From the NCBI RefSeq assembly GCF_029542205.1, contig NZ_CP113783.1, forward strand, positions 351,001 to 415,000: a stretch of 64,000 nucleotides of DNA, read 5' to 3'. The notes under the pieces were generated by a model. That model searched no databases. It worked only from the letters and a program-made list of their open reading frames with translations, and was not told the DNA's origin. Position numbers and translations under genes: made by a program. Positions 19,029 through 29,644 of the stretch are shown here, piece by piece (position 1 is the stretch's first letter; the number at the start of each line of letters is the position of its first letter). This DNA is from Pseudoxanthomonas sp. SE1. GTDB taxonomy: Bacteria > Pseudomonadota > Gammaproteobacteria > Xanthomonadales > Xanthomonadaceae.

Positions 19029-19268
19029 ATGAGCCAGCCAGCCCTCACGCCCGAGTTCGAAGCCGAACTGACCGCCCTCATGGCCAAACATGGCCTTACG
19101 GGCGAAGACGCCCAGCACCTGCTCAGGCGTATGGCCGTGATTATCGGCGTGCGCCAAGTGGCAGCAGAACTGGGACGGCCCTTGGACCGCAAGGAGCGGA
19201 AGAGCGCCTACGTGCGAATCGAGCGCGGCGAGGCGGTTTCCGCGGTTGCAGGCCTGTTCCGGCCTTAG
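19029..19268 (+). CDS. Small hypothetical helical protein (79 aa)
   Basis: Begins MSQPALTPEFEAELTALMAK and contains a helix-rich core (DAQHLLRRMAVIIGVRQVAA) with a basic end. Tightly follows the 64-aa gene. Its stop overlaps the end of the convergent 142-aa gene by 4 bp. Possibly DNA-binding by composition; not recognised. Confidence 0.5.
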   Translation: MSQPALTPEFEAELTALMAKHGLTGEDAQHLLRRMAVIIGVRQVAAELGRPLDRKERKSAYVRIERGEAVSAVAGLFRP

Positions 19269-19693
19269 GGTTCGAAGTCCCCTGGGGTAGCCAAGCCGCG
19301 GCGATTGAGCTCGGCTTGGACAGCTCTCTCGATCTCAGCGCCGCATTCTTCCGTGCAGCCATCGAATAGAGGGGCCTTGGCGTCATCCACTGCCCTCCAG
19401 AATGCCCGCTCACCCTCGGTGGCGTCAGGCAACTCCTCCAAGGCTGCCAGGAACATGTCCCAGCGGGGACCACTCAGGCGCTCTTGGGCCACGGTCGTAT
19501 GGCGGATGCCTAACAGGCCGCCGAAGTCGAGGAGACGCTCATAGACCTCACTTCGCATGTCTTGGGGGGCCTGCCCCTCCACTTCAGCCCAGAGGGCGTC
19601 CAGAAACTCACGCGGGTTGCTGCCGACCTGGCCATCGCGGATGGCATTCTCGGCTTCATTTAGACGCGCCTGGAGTTCGTCCCGACTGAGCAT
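19265..19693 (-). CDS. Hypothetical protein (142 aa) downstream of the transposon-split gene
   Basis: Starts at ATG 19693 (MLSRDELQARLNEAENAIRD). Acidic and helical, with ALWAEVEGQAPQDMRSEVYE and ERLSGPRWDMFLAALEEL segments. Seven bp separate its start from the stop of the small gene interrupted by the mercury transposon, so the two formed an operon before insertion. No recognised domain. Confidence 0.6.
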   Translation of the reverse strand: MLSRDELQARLNEAENAIRDGQVGSNPREFLDALWAEVEGQAPQDMRSEVYERLLDFGGLLGIRHTTVAQERLSGPRWDMFLAALEELPDATEGERAFWRAVDDAKAPLFDGCTEECGAEIERAVQAELNRRGLATPGDFEP

Positions 19694-19700
19694 GAGCCGA

Positions 19701-19979
19701 CTATAGGCTCGCCGTGTTTTCCGGATGTGATGGCACGACCCCGGGGCCAATGCCGGGCATGTGCTCCATCATTTGCGCCAAGCGACACGAGGCGATCACT
19801 TGTATCTGGCGCGGCAGGATCCAGTTCTGCACGAAGGTTTTGCCGCGCGGTACGCTCGGAACAGTGACGGGGCGGCCAGGGTCGTCCACCCCGTCTGCCA
19901 CAAAGCGCACTGCTAGCCCCCGGCCGTCGGGCTCAATCTTGGCGATCACCAGATCTTTGCGTATAGCCAACCAACTGCA
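19701..19979 (-). pseudogene. 3' part of a small gene (134 codons) split by the mercury transposon
   Basis: Encodes SWLAIRKDLVIAKIEPDG onward to the stop at 19701. The 5' part is at 32308-32437. Joining the two at one copy of TGCA gives IPPGSC-SWLAIRK in a single frame of exactly 405 bp, so both belong to one original gene. The product is unrecognised: a small, probably beta-rich protein next to DNA-damage genes. Confidence 0.8.
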
Positions 19980-20101
19980 CACCGTTTTCACCGGAGCTGA
20001 CCAGCGTCGCCAGTCAAACTGATCGCCGTTGTCAGAACTGCGCACCGTCGCCAGCCTGCCCGGCGTTTTCAGAACTGCACAGCGTCGCCAGAACTGATCA
20101 G
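19980..20101 (+). repeat. Left terminal inverted repeat of the mercury transposon
   Basis: Contains three copies of a CAC/CAG-GTCGCCAG-type motif (ACCAGCGTCGCCAG, GCACCGTCGCCAG, CACAGCGTCGCCAG) alternating with TCAGAACTG, as expected for repeated transposase-binding sites in IS21-type ends. It aligns with the reverse complement of 32187-32307 over its whole length, then similarity stops. Confidence 0.85.
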
Positions 20102-20406
20102 AAGCCTGACATCTGAGCATCGACCGAGCACTGCAGCTGTGACAGTCATGGCACTTGGCTTCGAAGGGAATCTGCCCGGCAGGCCTACTGGCTGATTGGT
20201 TTGCTAGGCCCGGATTCCGCCGCTTATTACGAAGGTTGAGGCGCATCAGCGGCCGCTGCGCAAGGATGGCAGCTAGCAGCCGATCATCTCGGCCAAGACG
20301 GTTGCGGCAAAGGTGGGGTAGAACCCGGCCGTAGCTCCCGAGCACGCCGAACGTGCCGCGCGCCACCATCACAGCGGTGCAGCCCTTTTGCGAAAAATGG
20401 TGCCTA
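20102..20406. other. Unassigned transposon DNA left of the IS5 element
   Basis: About 305 bp of GC-rich DNA between the left inverted repeat and the IS5-family element. No credible gene on either strand. Probably debris from earlier insertions or deletions. Confidence 0.45.
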
Positions 20407-21587
20407 GGGATCCTCTGAACAACAGCCCCGCCCGAATGATGCGCAGCAATCAACCCACTGGCCTCGAACCGAACACATGAATCCTTGTGAGTTCGGCCTT
20501 TTCAGGCCGGAATCACCTGAACAACTGCCTGCTTTCCGTTCTGCGGACGCACCTTCCCTGCGATCGCCAGCAATCGCTTGCGCGCCATCCACAGGTTCGA
20601 CAACGCGAACAGCGTGGCCACCTGTGCGCCATTCTTCGCCAGACCGCGGTAGCGCACCTTCGTGTAACCGAACTGCCGCTTGATCACCCGGAACGGGTGC
20701 TCGACGCGTGCGCGCACCTTCGCCACCAGGTGTTCGATGAACTCGCTCACATCCTTCAGCTCGCCCTCGGGCAGCGCCTTGATCCGGCTTCGCCGCTCAG
20801 CAATGTTCCAGTAGATCTTCTTGTCTTTCAGTTCTTCGCGCTTGTCCGCGCCCGTGTAGCCGGCATCGGCATACACCGTCTTTTCCTTTCCGTGCAGTAG
20901 TTTGCCGGTCTGCGTCACATCGGCCGCGTTTGCCGCCGTCGAAACCACCGTGTGCACAAGGCCAGAATCACGGTCCACGCCGATATGCGCCTTCATGCCG
21001 AAGAACCATTGATTGCCCTTCTTCGTCTGGTGCATCTCCGGATCCCGCGTACCGCTGCTGTTCTTCGTCGAGCTCGGTGCGTCGATGATCGTCGCGTCCA
21101 CGATCGTGCCCGTACGCAGCAGCAGTCTGTTGTCTTGCAGATGCCGGTTCACCGCCTGCAACAGCTTCGCTGCCAAGCCGTGACGCTCGAGCAGGTGACG
21201 GAAGTTGAGGATCGTCGTCTCGTCCGGAATCCCCGCCAACAGCGAGAGCTTCGCGAACTGCCGCATCGAGGCGATCTCGTACAACGCCTCTTCCATCGCC
21301 GGATCACTGAGCGCATACCACTGCTGAAGGAAGTGGATGCGCAGCATCGTCTCCAGCGCATACGGCTGCCGGCCGCGCCCGGACTTCGGATAGTGTGGCG
21401 CGATCTGCGCCAACAGCGACGTCCACGGCACCACGCGTTCCATCTCGGCCAGAAACAACTCGCGCCGGGTCTGCTTGCGCTTGCCGGCATGCTCGGCGTC
21501 GGAGAAGCTCAGTTGCGTCATCGATTCGCGGATCCGATCAGTGATCGACAGTGTCGCCGATTGGCGCGGACTTGTTCAGAGGATCCC
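20407..21587 (-). mobile_element. IS5-family insertion sequence
   Basis: About 1181 bp with inverted repeats GGGATCCTCTGAACAA at the left and its complement at the right. Flanks are CCTA and TAAG, so no perfect target duplication is visible. This suggests the element came with, or caused, a deletion of neighbouring DNA; the truncated merR copy abuts its right end. Confidence 0.88.
20502..21521 (-). CDS. IS5-family DDE transposase
   Basis: A 339-aa protein of the IS5 group. The N-terminal block LFLAEMERVVPWTSLLAQI and the DDE residues are present (Asp in GTIVDATIIDAPSS, Asp in KTVYADAGYTGADKR, Glu in VRARVEHPFRVIKRQFG). Length and arrangement are those of an intact enzyme. Confidence 0.95.
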   Translation of the reverse strand: MTQLSFSDAEHAGKRKQTRRELFLAEMERVVPWTSLLAQIAPHYPKSGRGRQPYALETMLRIHFLQQWYALSDPAMEEALYEIASMRQFAKLSLLAGIPDETTILNFRHLLERHGLAAKLLQAVNRHLQDNRLLLRTGTIVDATIIDAPSSTKNSSGTRDPEMHQTKKGNQWFFGMKAHIGVDRDSGLVHTVVSTAANAADVTQTGKLLHGKEKTVYADAGYTGADKREELKDKKIYWNIAERRSRIKALPEGELKDVSEFIEHLVAKVRARVEHPFRVIKRQFGYTKVRYRGLAKNGAQVATLFALSNLWMARKRLLAIAGKVRPQNGKQAVVQVIPA

Positions 21588-21598
21588 TAAGAGCTTGA

Positions 21599-21765
21599 CC
21601 CTATAGCGGCATTCGCCGCTACGGTGCGGCGGACGTCGCGCGGGTGAAATTCGTGAAATCGGCGCAGCAGCCAGGCTTCAGCCTGGACGAAGTCGCACAA
21701 CTGCTCAAGCTGGAGGACGGCACGCATTGCAGCGAGGCGGCCGAACTCGCCTCCCTGCGTCTGGT
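21599..21765 (+). pseudogene. merR: Internal fragment of a second merR copy
   Basis: About 167 bp nearly identical to merR bases 27897-28063 (same [18 protein letters not shown] coding), with a few substitutions. It lacks both ends: the IS5 element lies 12 bp to the left and unrelated sequence follows CTGCGTCTGGT on the right. It shows that a second mer regulatory end once lay here. Confidence 0.9.
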
Positions 21766-21866
21766 ATCCCGCCTGAGCCGGGTTCGGTGTTGTAAGACGT
21801 CCTTCTTTCGGCACGAATGCGCCGACAGAGGCGATGCATTGAGCCCCGAAAGCCTCCTCTTGCAGC

Positions 21867-23267
21867 TCAACCCGCCCCTTCCTCACGATGCACGCCGCCA
21901 GCCGCCACATTCACCCCTTCCGCCAGAGTCGGATGGATGTGGATGGCGCGGGCGACATCCTGGAAGGTGGCACCCGCCTGCATGACGGCGATCAGCTCGT
22001 GGATCAGGTTGTCGCCTTCGGGGCCGATGATGTGCGCGCCTAGGATTCGGTCGGTTTTGTCGTCGGCGATGATCTTGATGAAGCCATCCGTTTCGCCGAT
22101 GGCGCGGGCTTTCGCCACCGCCTTGAAGGGCTGCACGCCGACCTTGAGCGCGTAGCCCCGCTTCCTCGCTTCGGCCTCCGTCAGTCCGACGGATCCAATG
22201 GCAGGGTCGGTGAACACGGCGTGTGGCACGAGCCGGTGATCCGCCGTGGCGGTGGCGTCGCCCTTGATGAGGGCGCGATAGAGAATCTCCGCATCGTCTC
22301 GCGCCGAGTGCGTGAACATCGGTGGACCTTTCACGTCGCCCATCGCCCAGATGCCTGCAGTCGAAGTCTGGAATCGATTGTCAACCTTGATGAAACCGGC
22401 ACGATCGGTTTCCACACCGACCGCCTCCAGGTTTAAGCTCGCCGTATTGGGCGTGCGCCCAGTGGCGACCAGCAAACGCGTGCCGCGGAAGGTCTTCTCT
22501 TCAGCGCCCACCCGAGCGCTGACCACAACGGTGCCGCCTGACTGTTGGACGCCCACCACCGCGGCGCCAGTGACAACTTCAATCCCTTCACGTCGAAACA
22601 CGTCCAGGAGGACCGCGCTGATGTCCGGCTCCTCGTTCGGCACGAGGCGTTCGGCGCGCTGAAGCACCGTGACCCGCGAACCAAACCGTGCGTACATCTG
22701 GGCGAACTCGACGCCGACATAGCCGCCGCCGACGATGATCAAGGATTCCGGCAGTTCGGTGAGGTCGAGTGCAGACCGGTTGGTCAGATAGTCGACATCG
22801 GCCAGGCCGTCGAAGGGTGGGATCGTCGCTTCCGTGCCCGTATTGATGACGATCATCGCGGACTCCAGCAATCGGTCACCGACGGCCATTCGCCCAGGCG
22901 CTTTGAACCGCGCATCGCCTTCGATCAAGTGAAGGCGCTTGATCTTCCCGACACCGTGGTACGCGCCGTCCCGGATCGGCTTCACCACGTCGTCCTTGCG
23001 CTGGACGATCGCCCGCAGATCCGCTTTCGGCTCTCCGACCACGATCCCGAACTCGGCCGCGCGACGAACCTGGTGCATGATCTTCGCCGAGTGGATCATG
23101 GTCTTGGTCGGGATGCAGCCGCGGTTGAGGCACGTGCCGCCAAGCAGTTCTTTCTCGACCAGCGCCGTCTTTCGGCCTTTCAGCGCGGCTTTCTGGGCCA
23201 ATGGGACGCCCGCCATGCCACCACCGATCACGATCAGGTCGAACTGCTCCACGGGTGCTGTGCTCAT
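21867..23267 (-). CDS. MerA-like FAD-dependent pyridine nucleotide-disulfide oxidoreductase (second copy)
   Basis: A 466-aa flavoprotein starting at ATG 23267 behind a perfect AGGAGG. Features: FAD site [16 protein letters not shown], redox pair [16 protein letters not shown](P)H site [18 protein letters not shown] contact [10 protein letters not shown] and dimer-interface HIHPTLAEG. Unlike the true MerA at 23936-25663 it has no N-terminal heavy-metal domain and ends [10 protein letters not shown] with no vicinal cysteine pair, so direct Hg(II) reduction is doubtful. It is the last gene of the mer transcription unit, 83 bp after the DUF3330 gene. Confidence 0.85.
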   Translation of the reverse strand: MSTAPVEQFDLIVIGGGMAGVPLAQKAALKGRKTALVEKELLGGTCLNRGCIPTKTMIHSAKIMHQVRRAAEFGIVVGEPKADLRAIVQRKDDVVKPIRDGAYHGVGKIKRLHLIEGDARFKAPGRMAVGDRLLESAMIVINTGTEATIPPFDGLADVDYLTNRSALDLTELPESLIIVGGGYVGVEFAQMYARFGSRVTVLQRAERLVPNEEPDISAVLLDVFRREGIEVVTGAAVVGVQQSGGTVVVSARVGAEEKTFRGTRLLVATGRTPNTASLNLEAVGVETDRAGFIKVDNRFQTSTAGIWAMGDVKGPPMFTHSARDDAEILYRALIKGDATATADHRLVPHAVFTDPAIGSVGLTEAEARKRGYALKVGVQPFKAVAKARAIGETDGFIKIIADDKTDRILGAHIIGPEGDNLIHELIAVMQAGATFQDVARAIHIHPTLAEGVNVAAGGVHREEGAG

Positions 23268-23350
23268 TGGAAACCTCCTGAGTGAATTTACCGGTGTCTG
23301 CGGTGTGTCGGCTGGGGCGCCGGCCTGTGGGAATCGGGGCGTCCCAGGGT

Positions 23351-23572
23351 TCATGGCCGACGAGGCGCTTGGACCTGGTCTGCTTTGCCTCTTTCTGCGG
23401 AAGGTGTCGTCGCTGTGGCCTCGCCTTCGGCGCGTGCCTTGAAGCGCTGCAGGCATTCCAGGCCGCAGAAGTGCCCGACGTATTCGGCGCCTTCCGGTGT
23501 CAGCGCGGCGGCAAGCGGGATTTCCTTGCAGCAGACACAGCAACTGGCAAGGGTGGTGCCGGCGGCGTTCAT
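23351..23572 (-). CDS. DUF3330-type cysteine-rich protein of mer operons
   Basis: A 73-aa protein with a Cys cluster ([20 protein letters not shown] then [14 protein letters not shown]) of the kind found beside merD in mercury transposons. The cysteines probably bind a metal. Role unknown. It follows merD by 15 bp in the operon. Confidence 0.82.
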   Translation of the reverse strand: MNAAGTTLASCCVCCKEIPLAAALTPEGAEYVGHFCGLECLQRFKARAEGEATATTPSAERGKADQVQAPRRP

Positions 23573-23587
23573 GGGGAACTTCCTTCG

Positions 23588-23920
23588 TTAGGCCAGCTCA
23601 GTCAACTGGGCCTTGATCGCGGACAACGTCGCTTGCCTCGCCGCAACGTGCGCGAGTAGGCGCTGCGCGCAGCCGGTCACGTCCGACCTGTCGTTTGTGT
23701 CAAGCGCCCGGCACAGGTGCGTCAACTCGTCCAGGCCAATACCGGCCTCAAAGGCGGCTCGCACGAAGCGCAGCCGCGCCAACGATTGCTCGTCGAAAAT
23801 GCCGTAGCCACTTTCCGTGCGCCGCGTCGGGTGCAGCAGACCGCGCAGCACGTGGTCGCGCACCACGTGCACGCTCACGCCTGCGTCTTCGGCCAATCTG
23901 GATATCGTGTAGGCGTTCAT
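23588..23920 (-). CDS. merD: MerD, mercury-resistance co-regulator
   Basis: A 110-aa MerR-like protein (MNAYTISRLAEDAGVSVHVV; GYGIFDEQSLARLRFVRAAF) lacking the Hg-binding cysteines of MerR. MerD is known to displace MerR-Hg from the operator and so switch the operon off. It lies 15 bp downstream of merA, the usual position. Confidence 0.93.
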   Translation of the reverse strand: MNAYTISRLAEDAGVSVHVVRDHVLRGLLHPTRRTESGYGIFDEQSLARLRFVRAAFEAGIGLDELTHLCRALDTNDRSDVTGCAQRLLAHVAARQATLSAIKAQLTELA

Positions 23921-23935
23921 ATCTGCGCCCGGCGG

Positions 23936-25871
<1,936 letters not shown>

Positions 25872-25905
25872 GGGTTGCAACGTCTCGTCGTCGGATTAAC
25901 AGGGA

Positions 25906-26343
25906 TTAACAGCAGTCTGTCTGGTCATGGCTTGAATTGCTGCCGGCTTTGCGCGGCCGGGAAATCAAGTCCCAGATCGCAACCACGATCATGAGCACCA
26001 GGCCGGGATACAGCAGGAAGCCGCTTCGCTGGTCCAAAGCCCGCATCACGAACACGGCGGCCAACACCAGGAGCGGGCCAGCCACGCCCAGTGCTCCCCG
26101 GAACCATTGCCCGTGACGACGCCAACTGATCACGTTGGCCAGGAGCGCGATGCCGGCGAACAGGGGGAGCAGGAAGCGGATAAACAGCCCTTCGTACTGA
26201 CTCAAGAAACCCAGGCCGATGGCGGCGCCGAGGCTGCCAAGGGCGGGAAAACATGCGGCACAACCGATCGCCGCAACGATGGCGCCGATGACACCCGCTT
26301 TATCGGCGGCGCGAGTGACGGGATCAGGATTGATGGTGGGCAT
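25906..26343 (-). CDS. merC: MerC mercury transporter
   Basis: A 145-aa inner-membrane protein with four predicted helices. The first helix carries the Hg-binding pair in AIGCAACFPALGSLGAAIGL, and the C-terminus ends in TDCC. It moves Hg(II) from the periplasm to MerA. It lies 19 bp after merP in the operon. Confidence 0.93.
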   Translation of the reverse strand: MPTINPDPVTRAADKAGVIGAIVAAIGCAACFPALGSLGAAIGLGFLSQYEGLFIRFLLPLFAGIALLANVISWRRHGQWFRGALGVAGPLLVLAAVFVMRALDQRSGFLLYPGLVLMIVVAIWDLISRPRKAGSNSSHDQTDCC

Positions 26344-26362
26344 CAGGACGGCCTCCAGAGCT

Positions 26363-26641
26363 TCAGTTCTTGGCAGTGGACGGATAGCCCACGTTGGTCG
26401 TCGCGTCGGTGAGCGCCTTGAGCGTGGTCTTGGTGTCGTCGTAGGTCACGACGGCCTCCTTGGGCTCCCACGTGACCTTGACTTCGACCACGCCATCCAC
26501 CTTCTGCAGCGCCTTCTTGACGGTGATCGGGCAGGTCGCGCAGGTCATGCCCGGCACGGCGAGCGTCACGGTCTTGATGGCGGCCCAAGCCGGAGCGGTG
26601 AACGCGAGGCCCAGGGCGAGAACGGCGGCAAGTTTCTTCAT
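26363..26641 (-). CDS. merP: MerP periplasmic mercury-binding protein
   Basis: A 92-aa protein with a signal peptide (MKKLAAVLALGLAFTAPAWA) and a heavy-metal domain with VPGMTCATCPITVKKAL. Mature MerP scavenges Hg(II) in the periplasm and passes it to MerT or MerC. Twenty bp after merT. Confidence 0.96.
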   Translation of the reverse strand: MKKLAAVLALGLAFTAPAWAAIKTVTLAVPGMTCATCPITVKKALQKVDGVVEVKVTWEPKEAVVTYDDTKTTLKALTDATTNVGYPSTAKN

Positions 26642-26661
26642 GTGCGGATCCTCCAGAAGGG

Positions 26662-27015
26662 TCAGTAGAACAACGGTGCGAGGTAAGGGAACGTCAGCGC
26701 CAGCAGAACCAAGGCGGCGACGATCCAGAACAACACTTTGTAGGCGGTCTTGACCTGCGGCACGGCGCAGACGTCGCCCGGCGCGCACTCGGCCGCCGGC
26801 CGGTAGATGCGGCGCCAGGCGAAGAACATGGCGATCAGCGCCGCGCCGATGAAGATCGGACGGTAGGGTTCGAGCGCAGCCAGGTTGCCCAGCCACGCGC
26901 CGCTGAATCCCAGGGCCACCAGCACCAGCGGGCCGAGGCAGCACGCCGAGGCCAGGATTGCCGTGATGCCCCCGGCGAGAAGGGCTCCAGAGCCCGTTTT
27001 GTTGGTGTTTTTCAT
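26662..27015 (-). CDS. merT: MerT mercury transporter
   Basis: A 117-aa inner-membrane protein with three helices, the Hg pair in ASACCLGPL of helix 1 and a cytoplasmic pair in AAECAPGDVCAVPQ. Start taken at ATG 27015 (MKNTNKTGSG); an in-frame ATG at 27033 is possible. It has its own MerR operator-promoter immediately upstream (27051-27081). Confidence 0.95.
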   Translation of the reverse strand: MKNTNKTGSGALLAGGITAILASACCLGPLVLVALGFSGAWLGNLAALEPYRPIFIGAALIAMFFAWRRIYRPAAECAPGDVCAVPQVKTAYKVLFWIVAALVLLALTFPYLAPLFY

Positions 27016-27050
27016 CGAGATGTCGAGCTCCATTACGATTCAACGCTTGC

Positions 27051-27081
27051 ACCTTACTGCCGTACTTCAGTACGGAGTCAA
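27051..27081 (-). promoter_or_regulatory. mer operator-promoter 2, in front of merTPC...A
   Basis: On the minus strand: -35 TTGACT, a 19-bp spacer holding the dyad CCGTAC-TGAA-GTACGG, and -10 TAAGGT. The over-long 19-bp spacer with an internal dyad is the hallmark of MerR-controlled promoters. The -35 overlaps the stop of the upstream 210-aa gene. Confidence 0.9.
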
Positions 27082-27710
27082 GCATCCTGCTCAGAGGTGG
27101 CCTGCCCAGCGTGGGGATGAACTGCGCCCGCGGGCAGCAACGTGGCGGGGGTCACTACGGTCTCCCATTGCGCCTGCGATCCGAGATGCTGTTGCAGCAC
27201 ATCTCGCGCGCCAGCCACCAGCCGAGTGAGGCGGGTTTCGATGGGAATTTCCTCCTCCGCGATGAGCACATCCCGGAACGCGCACGCCAGATCGCATTGC
27301 AGCGCGGATCCGTCGGGCAACGGCACGCGCTCACGCGACAGGAGCAGTACGAGCCGCGCCGCGATGGTGTGCGCCTCTTCCTCGCTGAGCTGATCGACGG
27401 TCTCGCGTCGATACCAGTGCTGCGGGTCCGGAAAGGTCGTGAGCAGCGCCGATGACGGCGCCGCGGGGACGGCTGCAACGTCGCTGATGCCACCGAGGGC
27501 GGTCCGTAGCCGGCCGACCTGCTGATCGACGTCGAGTGTGCGCCGCCATTCGACCGCTATCACGTCACCGTGCCGGTGCAGCCAAGCACACTCGATGTCG
27601 AATTGCTCTTCCAAGCGCGCCAGCACGGGTTTGGCGCGGCAACCGCAGCCGATCTGCGGGACTGCCTCGCACACCAAGGGAGCTGAGTAGAAACCAACGA
27701 ACGCGGGCAT
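27078..27710 (-). CDS. Uncharacterised 210-aa mer-operon protein
   Basis: Start at ATG 27710 (MPAFVGFYSAPLVCEAVPQI). The frame is open further upstream, but that would run through the promoter. Notable cysteines: C-x7-C-x-C in the first 30 residues and CDLACAF near 145, which may bind Hg or another metal. No signal peptide or membrane segment. It lies between two MerR operators, next to merR and ahead of merT, a place where no standard mer gene sits. I do not recognise it. Confidence 0.7.
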   Translation of the reverse strand: MPAFVGFYSAPLVCEAVPQIGCGCRAKPVLARLEEQFDIECAWLHRHGDVIAVEWRRTLDVDQQVGRLRTALGGISDVAAVPAAPSSALLTTFPDPQHWYRRETVDQLSEEEAHTIAARLVLLLSRERVPLPDGSALQCDLACAFRDVLIAEEEIPIETRLTRLVAGARDVLQQHLGSQAQWETVVTPATLLPAGAVHPHAGQATSEQDA

Positions 27711-27739
27711 AGGCTTCTCCGGACGGGCCGAATGGCCGT

Positions 27740-27770
27740 AAGCTACCTCCGTAGTCAGGTACGGAATCAA
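27740..27770 (-). promoter_or_regulatory. mer operator-promoter 1, in the merR divergent region
   Basis: On the minus strand: -35 TTGATT, a 19-bp spacer with dyad CCGTA-CCTGAC-TACGG (27749-27764), -10 TAGCTT. It drives the 210-aa gene. It lies just upstream of the merR start at 27776, so MerR bound here should also repress its own transcription. Confidence 0.87.
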
Positions 27771-27775
27771 GTGAC

Positions 27776-28177
27776 ATGACGAGCAATCCGGAAAGCCTGA
27801 CCATCGGCGCCTTCGCCAAGGCGGCCGGGGTCAACGTCGAGACGATCCGGTTCTACCAGCGCAAGGGGCTGCTGCTCGAACCGGAGAAACCCTATGGCGG
27901 CATCCGCCGCTACGGTGCGGCGGATGTCGCGCGGGTGAAATTCGTGAAATCGGCGCAGCAGTTAGGCTTCAGCTTGGACGAAGTCGCACAACTGCTCAAG
28001 CTGGAGGACGGCACGCATTGCAGCGAGGCGGCCGAACTCGCCTCCCTGCGTCTGGTCGATGTGCGCGCCCGTCTGGCTATGCTCATGCGCATGGAGTCGG
28101 CGCTCTCCAATCTGGTGAAGGAGTGCAGCACGAGCCGGGGCCAAGTGTCCTGCCCGCTTATCGCCGCGCTGCACTGA
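27776..28177 (+). CDS. merR: MerR mercury-responsive regulator
   Basis: A 133-aa protein with an N-terminal winged HTH ([20 protein letters not shown]) and the three Hg-binding cysteines ([20 protein letters not shown]). Represses without Hg(II) and activates by untwisting the 19-bp-spacer promoter with Hg(II). Both mer promoters found here have its operator. A partial second copy lies at 21599-21765. Confidence 0.96.
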   Translation: MTSNPESLTIGAFAKAAGVNVETIRFYQRKGLLLEPEKPYGGIRRYGAADVARVKFVKSAQQLGFSLDEVAQLLKLEDGTHCSEAAELASLRLVDVRARLAMLMRMESALSNLVKECSTSRGQVSCPLIAALH

Positions 28178-28390
28178 GCCGCATGACGAAACTGGATCGC
28201 TATCGCGACGCCACTACACGCAAGAATCACCCGCCGCAGCCATGAGTCGGCCGTGCGTCACTTCGAGGTCGAATGGGGTGGTCCCACGCGTACGTCCGCT
28301 TTGGATGAAAGCGGACTCTGGTCAACACCAGCATTCCGATCACTTCTCGCCGGAACTGTGGTCAACGTTAACCAGCGCACGCAACTTTGA
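28178..28390. other. Junk or end remnant after merR
   Basis: Contains spaced, related words CTGGTCAACACC, GTGGTCAACGTT and TTGATCAATCC at roughly 40-50 bp intervals. These may be a decayed terminal repeat of another transposon. No gene seen. Confidence 0.35.
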
Positions 28391-28912
28391 TCAATCCAGC
28401 ATCTTCCCGCAAACGTAGCCGGCGAAGAGGGCGATCACACCGCCGGCCGCCAGTGTCGGCCGCAGGGCCGACGGCAAGCTCGGGGCAAAGTAGATCGCCG
28501 CCAAGCCACCGCCGATCAGTCCCATCGCCCAGCGCAACAGCTGTCGCTGCCGATGCGCATGCCATTGCCGCTGCCGCTCCTGCACCAACCGCTGTTCGTG
28601 GGCAAACAAGTCGTAGTCGCAGTGAACGCACTCTCGCGTCGCCTGCCAAGTCCAGCGGTCGCATTGCGGACAAATCCGACCATTGCGATGATGCGGCGGC
28701 GGCCCCTTGGGTGTGTCCGGCACCAGGACGACGACCGGCGGTGCCGGATCGGGCAGCCTCGGCGCTGGACGCGGCTCCGGCGCTGTCTCCGGCTCGGCTT
28801 CGGCCAGCAATTCCTCCACTTCCTTGCGAACGGCGGCGGCAGATGCGTGCTCCAGAACGGGCCCGCGCACCGGCAGGCGGGTGATTTTCGGATCGTCGCG
28901 GAACTCGTCCAC
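28391..28912 (-). CDS. Zinc-ribbon membrane protein (173 aa)
   Basis: Proline-rich, acidic N-terminal half, then a two-knuckle zinc ribbon (ICPQCDRWTWQATRECVHCD), a Gln/Arg-rich helix and two C-terminal hydrophobic helices (about 130-147 and 152-168). Nine bp downstream of the XRE regulator on the same strand. Function unknown. Confidence 0.7.
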   Translation of the reverse strand: MDEFRDDPKITRLPVRGPVLEHASAAAVRKEVEELLAEAEPETAPEPRPAPRLPDPAPPVVVLVPDTPKGPPPHHRNGRICPQCDRWTWQATRECVHCDYDLFAHEQRLVQERQRQWHAHRQRQLLRWAMGLIGGGLAAIYFAPSLPSALRPTLAAGGVIALFAGYVCGKMLD

Positions 28913-28921
28913 CGCGCCCGC

Positions 28922-29356
28922 CTACGCCGTCAGCGACAAAACATCAGCCATCTGCGCCGGATCGACCTTGGCTCGGTCCCTGAACTGCAAGTACAGCACC
29001 TTGATCAGCCGCGCTTTCTTGGCCGGCGCCAGCTTCTTGTGGGTGCGCTGCAGATGCGATTCGACCCCGATGATCACCGCCTCCAGAATATCGGGCTTGA
29101 CCGAGGCGCCGGCTTTGCGGGGATCGCGGCCAGGGCCGATCAATACCCACAGAGGGTCGAGGCCGAACACGGCGTGCAGCGTGGTGAGCACGGCCGCCGG
29201 CAGTTCGCGCTCGCCGCGCTCGTAGTTCTGATAGGCCCGCGGCGACAGGCCGAGTCGCTCGGCAAACTCGATCTGGGACAAGCGCTGGTCTTCGCGAACC
29301 GCCGCCAGGCGCTCGCCCACGGCGAGATTGTCATCGCTATTTGACAGCTTACTCAT
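28922..29356 (-). CDS. XRE-family repressor, divergent from a Ner-like gene
   Basis: 144 aa from ATG 29356 (MSKLSNSDDN); a start at 29377 is possible. HTH region LAAVREDQRLSQIEFAERLG then LSPRAYQNYERGERELP, followed by a helical C-terminal domain resembling phage CI-like regulators. Only about 40 bp separate its start from the divergent Ner-like start, so it probably represses both. Confidence 0.85.
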   Translation of the reverse strand: MSKLSNSDDNLAVGERLAAVREDQRLSQIEFAERLGLSPRAYQNYERGERELPAAVLTTLHAVFGLDPLWVLIGPGRDPRKAGASVKPDILEAVIIGVESHLQRTHKKLAPAKKARLIKVLYLQFRDRAKVDPAQMADVLSLTA

Positions 29357-29398
29357 TTGTGCTAGCGTTGGCCTCACTTGTCACGCGGACGCTACCAC

Positions 29399-29644
29399 AT
29401 GACCCGGGCCCAGCGACAGCACGAACGCATAAAAATGCAGCTCCGGCTGCGCGGCAGCTCCTTGGCGGAAGTCGCTCGGGAGCTGGGAGTGACGCGGACC
29501 ACGGTCACCGCGGTGTGCCAGGGGCGCTGTCGGTCGCAGCGGATCGAGCTGGCCATCGCCGGCAAGTTAGGCATGACGGCCGAGCAGCTCTGGCCCGAAC
29601 GGCATCGGGCACCAGCCAATGAGGGAGTACCCGCCATGACCTAG
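29399..29644 (+). CDS. Ner/Nlp-like DNA-binding protein
   Basis: 81 aa from ATG 29399 (MTRAQRQHERIKMQLRLRGS). The HTH LAEVARELGVTRTTVTAV plus ELAIAGKLGMTAEQLWPERH is the Ner/SfsB fold used by Mu-like phages to shut off early transcription. The arrangement repressor / Ner / transposase gene / ATPase gene mimics the early region of Mu (c-ner-A-B), here with istA and istB in place of A and B. The 203 bp up to istA has a GC-rich dyad near 29672-29696 but no gene. Confidence 0.8.
   Translation: MTRAQRQHERIKMQLRLRGSSLAEVARELGVTRTTVTAVCQGRCRSQRIELAIAGKLGMTAEQLWPERHRAPANEGVPAMT

Noticed and set aside
28178..28390. Small gene after merR (about 58 codons from 28242)
   Set aside because: No ribosome site and composition not protein-like; the spaced GGTCAAC words point to transposon-end debris.
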